Of a stretch of 5,001 nt of DNA, positions 4,586-5,001 are shown piece after piece. Made by a program: the position numbers and the translations under genes. Each line of letters opens with the position of its first letter. The stretch's first letter is position 1. The stretch is taken from the NCBI GenBank assembly GCA_946482345.1, contig CAMLRJ010000309.1, positions 1 through 5,001 of the forward strand, in the 5' to 3' direction. Source of the stretch: an uncultured Cellvibrio sp. (GTDB lineage Bacteria; Pseudomonadota; Gammaproteobacteria; Pseudomonadales; Cellvibrionaceae). The notes under the pieces are model-generated. The model saw only the letters and a list, made by a program, of their open reading frames with translations, was not told where the DNA came from and did no database searches.

Positions 4586-4670
4586 CCATAACGTTGCGAT
4601 AAGCGGTAGTTTGTAAGTTGCACTTTTGCCATAAAATGAAGCGAAGCGAAATGGCAAAAGTGCAAGTCGA
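4586..4670 (-). other. 3' part of an attC split by the group II intron
   Basis: On the minus strand this holds a perfect 15-bp inverted repeat (TTGCACTTTTGCCAT at 4618-4632 and its mirror at 4651-4665) with an 18-base loop. Then comes CTTACAAACTACCGC and an R'-like end CGCAACGTTATGG (R' box 4592-4586) just before the CdiI-like cassette. The hairpin plus R' fits the central stem and right arm of an attC. No matching R''/L'' arm lies between the hairpin and the intron end near 4671, so the left arm presumably lies upstream of the intron, outside the window. Confidence 0.65.
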
Positions 4671-4705
4671 GTAGACCAACGGAACCTCCCCGTCAGCCCC
4701 TCACA

Positions 4706-4739
4706 GAACCGTACGTGACACTCTCGCGTCATACGGCTC
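4706..4739 (-). ncRNA. Group II intron domain V
   Basis: These 34 bases on the minus strand start GAGCCGTA and end TACGGTTC, which pair to form the lower stem. The catalytic AGC triad is in GAGCCG, and an upper TGAC/GTCA stem closes a short loop. Size, the AGC triad and the bulge position match domain V, the catalytic core of group II introns, and the location just after the maturase stop is correct. Confidence 0.9.
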
Positions 4740-4765
4740 TTGTTATTCCAATTGTCAGCAATTTA

Positions 4766-5001
4766 TTACCAGTGCGCAAACAGGGTCGGCCTCCACTGTT
4801 TGATTTGCTTTAACCATGAGTAGGCTTTCAGCCGTCGGCTGCGCTTATGCGGATATTTGCCTTTTACCCATTTTGTTAATCGGCATTCAATCGCTTCCCG
4901 AATGCCTTGCAGCGCCGAGGGGTAAAATGCTCCGTAGTAGGCAAACCAACCTCTGATTTGCGGATTGAGTCTTTTGCTGAGTGCGACTATCGATAACACA
5001 C
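4766..5001 (-). CDS. Group II intron-encoded reverse transcriptase/maturase, C-terminal fragment
   Basis: Only the last 78 or so codons are in the window, and the frame is open at the right edge. LNPQIRGWFAYYGAFYPSAL is the standard RNA-binding maturase (domain X) motif. It is followed by a basic helix (TKWVKGKYPHKRSRRLKAYSWL) and the terminal RPTLFAHW. The full protein would normally be about 400-450 residues, with an upstream reverse transcriptase domain bearing a YADD-type motif, and would aid splicing and retrohoming. GTG or TTG codons near 4999 are internal, not starts. Confidence 0.9.
   Translation of the reverse strand, partial: VLSIVALSKRLNPQIRGWFAYYGAFYPSALQGIREAIECRLTKWVKGKYPHKRSRRLKAYSWLKQIKQWRPTLFAHW

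Larger units (their letters stand above)
4671..5001 (-). mobile_element. Group II intron, 3' portion (continues beyond the window)
   Basis: The minus strand carries, in order, the C-terminus of an intron-encoded reverse transcriptase/maturase, a 25-base spacer, a 34-nt domain V, and a GC-rich domain VI region ending about TTGGTCTAC near 4671. The protein ending (RPTLFAHW) resembles bacterial class C introns, a class known to target attC sites and terminator hairpins. The 3' splice boundary is placed by eye and could be off by a few bases. The intron reads in the same direction as the cassette genes. Confidence 0.8.

Noticed and set aside
4568..4732. N-terminal extension of the CdiI-like protein, and an overlapping minus-strand frame at 4380-4679
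   Set aside because: The extension translates intron domain V, domain VI and attC sequence. A clear ribosome binding site and the family N-terminus start at GTG 4567. The overlapping frame is a shadow of the gene.
1..5001. CRISPR array, tRNA or rRNA
   Set aside because: No regularly spaced direct repeats, cloverleaf with a TTC-type arm, or rRNA-like conserved blocks were seen on either strand.

Overview
This window looks like part of an integron gene-cassette array, probably from the chromosome of a marine or environmental gammaproteobacterium. Every convincing gene is on the minus strand. The genes are short and functionally unrelated, and each is followed by an imperfect inverted repeat with integron attC architecture (R'' ending in AAC, R' beginning with GTT). 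The attC-like sites differ greatly in length (about 60, 66, 99, 117 and 173 bp), so this is not a uniform Vibrio-type superintegron. No integrase or attI site is present. Given the gene direction, they would lie beyond the right-hand end. The organism call is an inference from gene content only.

Layout in transcriptional order (right to left). (1) 5001-4671: 3' end of a group II intron, with the C-terminus of its reverse transcriptase/maturase and a 34-nt domain V. It appears to sit inside an attC whose central hairpin and R' box follow at 4665-4586. (2) 4567-4175: a CdiI-like contact-dependent-inhibition immunity protein with no toxin beside it, followed by a 99-bp attC. (3) 4030-3527: a T6SS amidase effector of the Tae4 type with an in-frame amber codon immediately before the predicted catalytic cysteine. 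It overlaps by ATGA a 76-residue two-helix membrane protein (3530-3300), a candidate cognate immunity protein, followed by an attC. (4) 3217-1945: an IS3-family insertion sequence (orfA, orfB, 21-bp terminal inverted repeats) placed at the start of the next cassette. (5) About 1900-1633: a small membrane-protein gene with a disturbed 5' end, followed by a 117-bp attC. (6) 1477-1160: an ABM-fold (antibiotic biosynthesis monooxygenase-like) protein and a textbook 60-bp attC. (7) 1096-170: a membrane-anchored glycerophosphodiesterase-family protein whose catalytic histidine and two metal ligands are replaced. It is followed by a long attC-like tail that contains a perfect 30-bp palindrome.

The most interesting theme is interbacterial competition. 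Two neighbouring cassettes carry immunity-type genes, one an orphan and one behind a disarmed effector, so this part of the array may act as a store of immunity genes. The window also shows decay and invasion: one nonsense mutation, one probable frameshift in a cassette gene, one possible one-base loss in the IS frameshift run, an IS, and a group II intron. No rRNA, tRNA, CRISPR array or convincing rho-independent terminator was seen.
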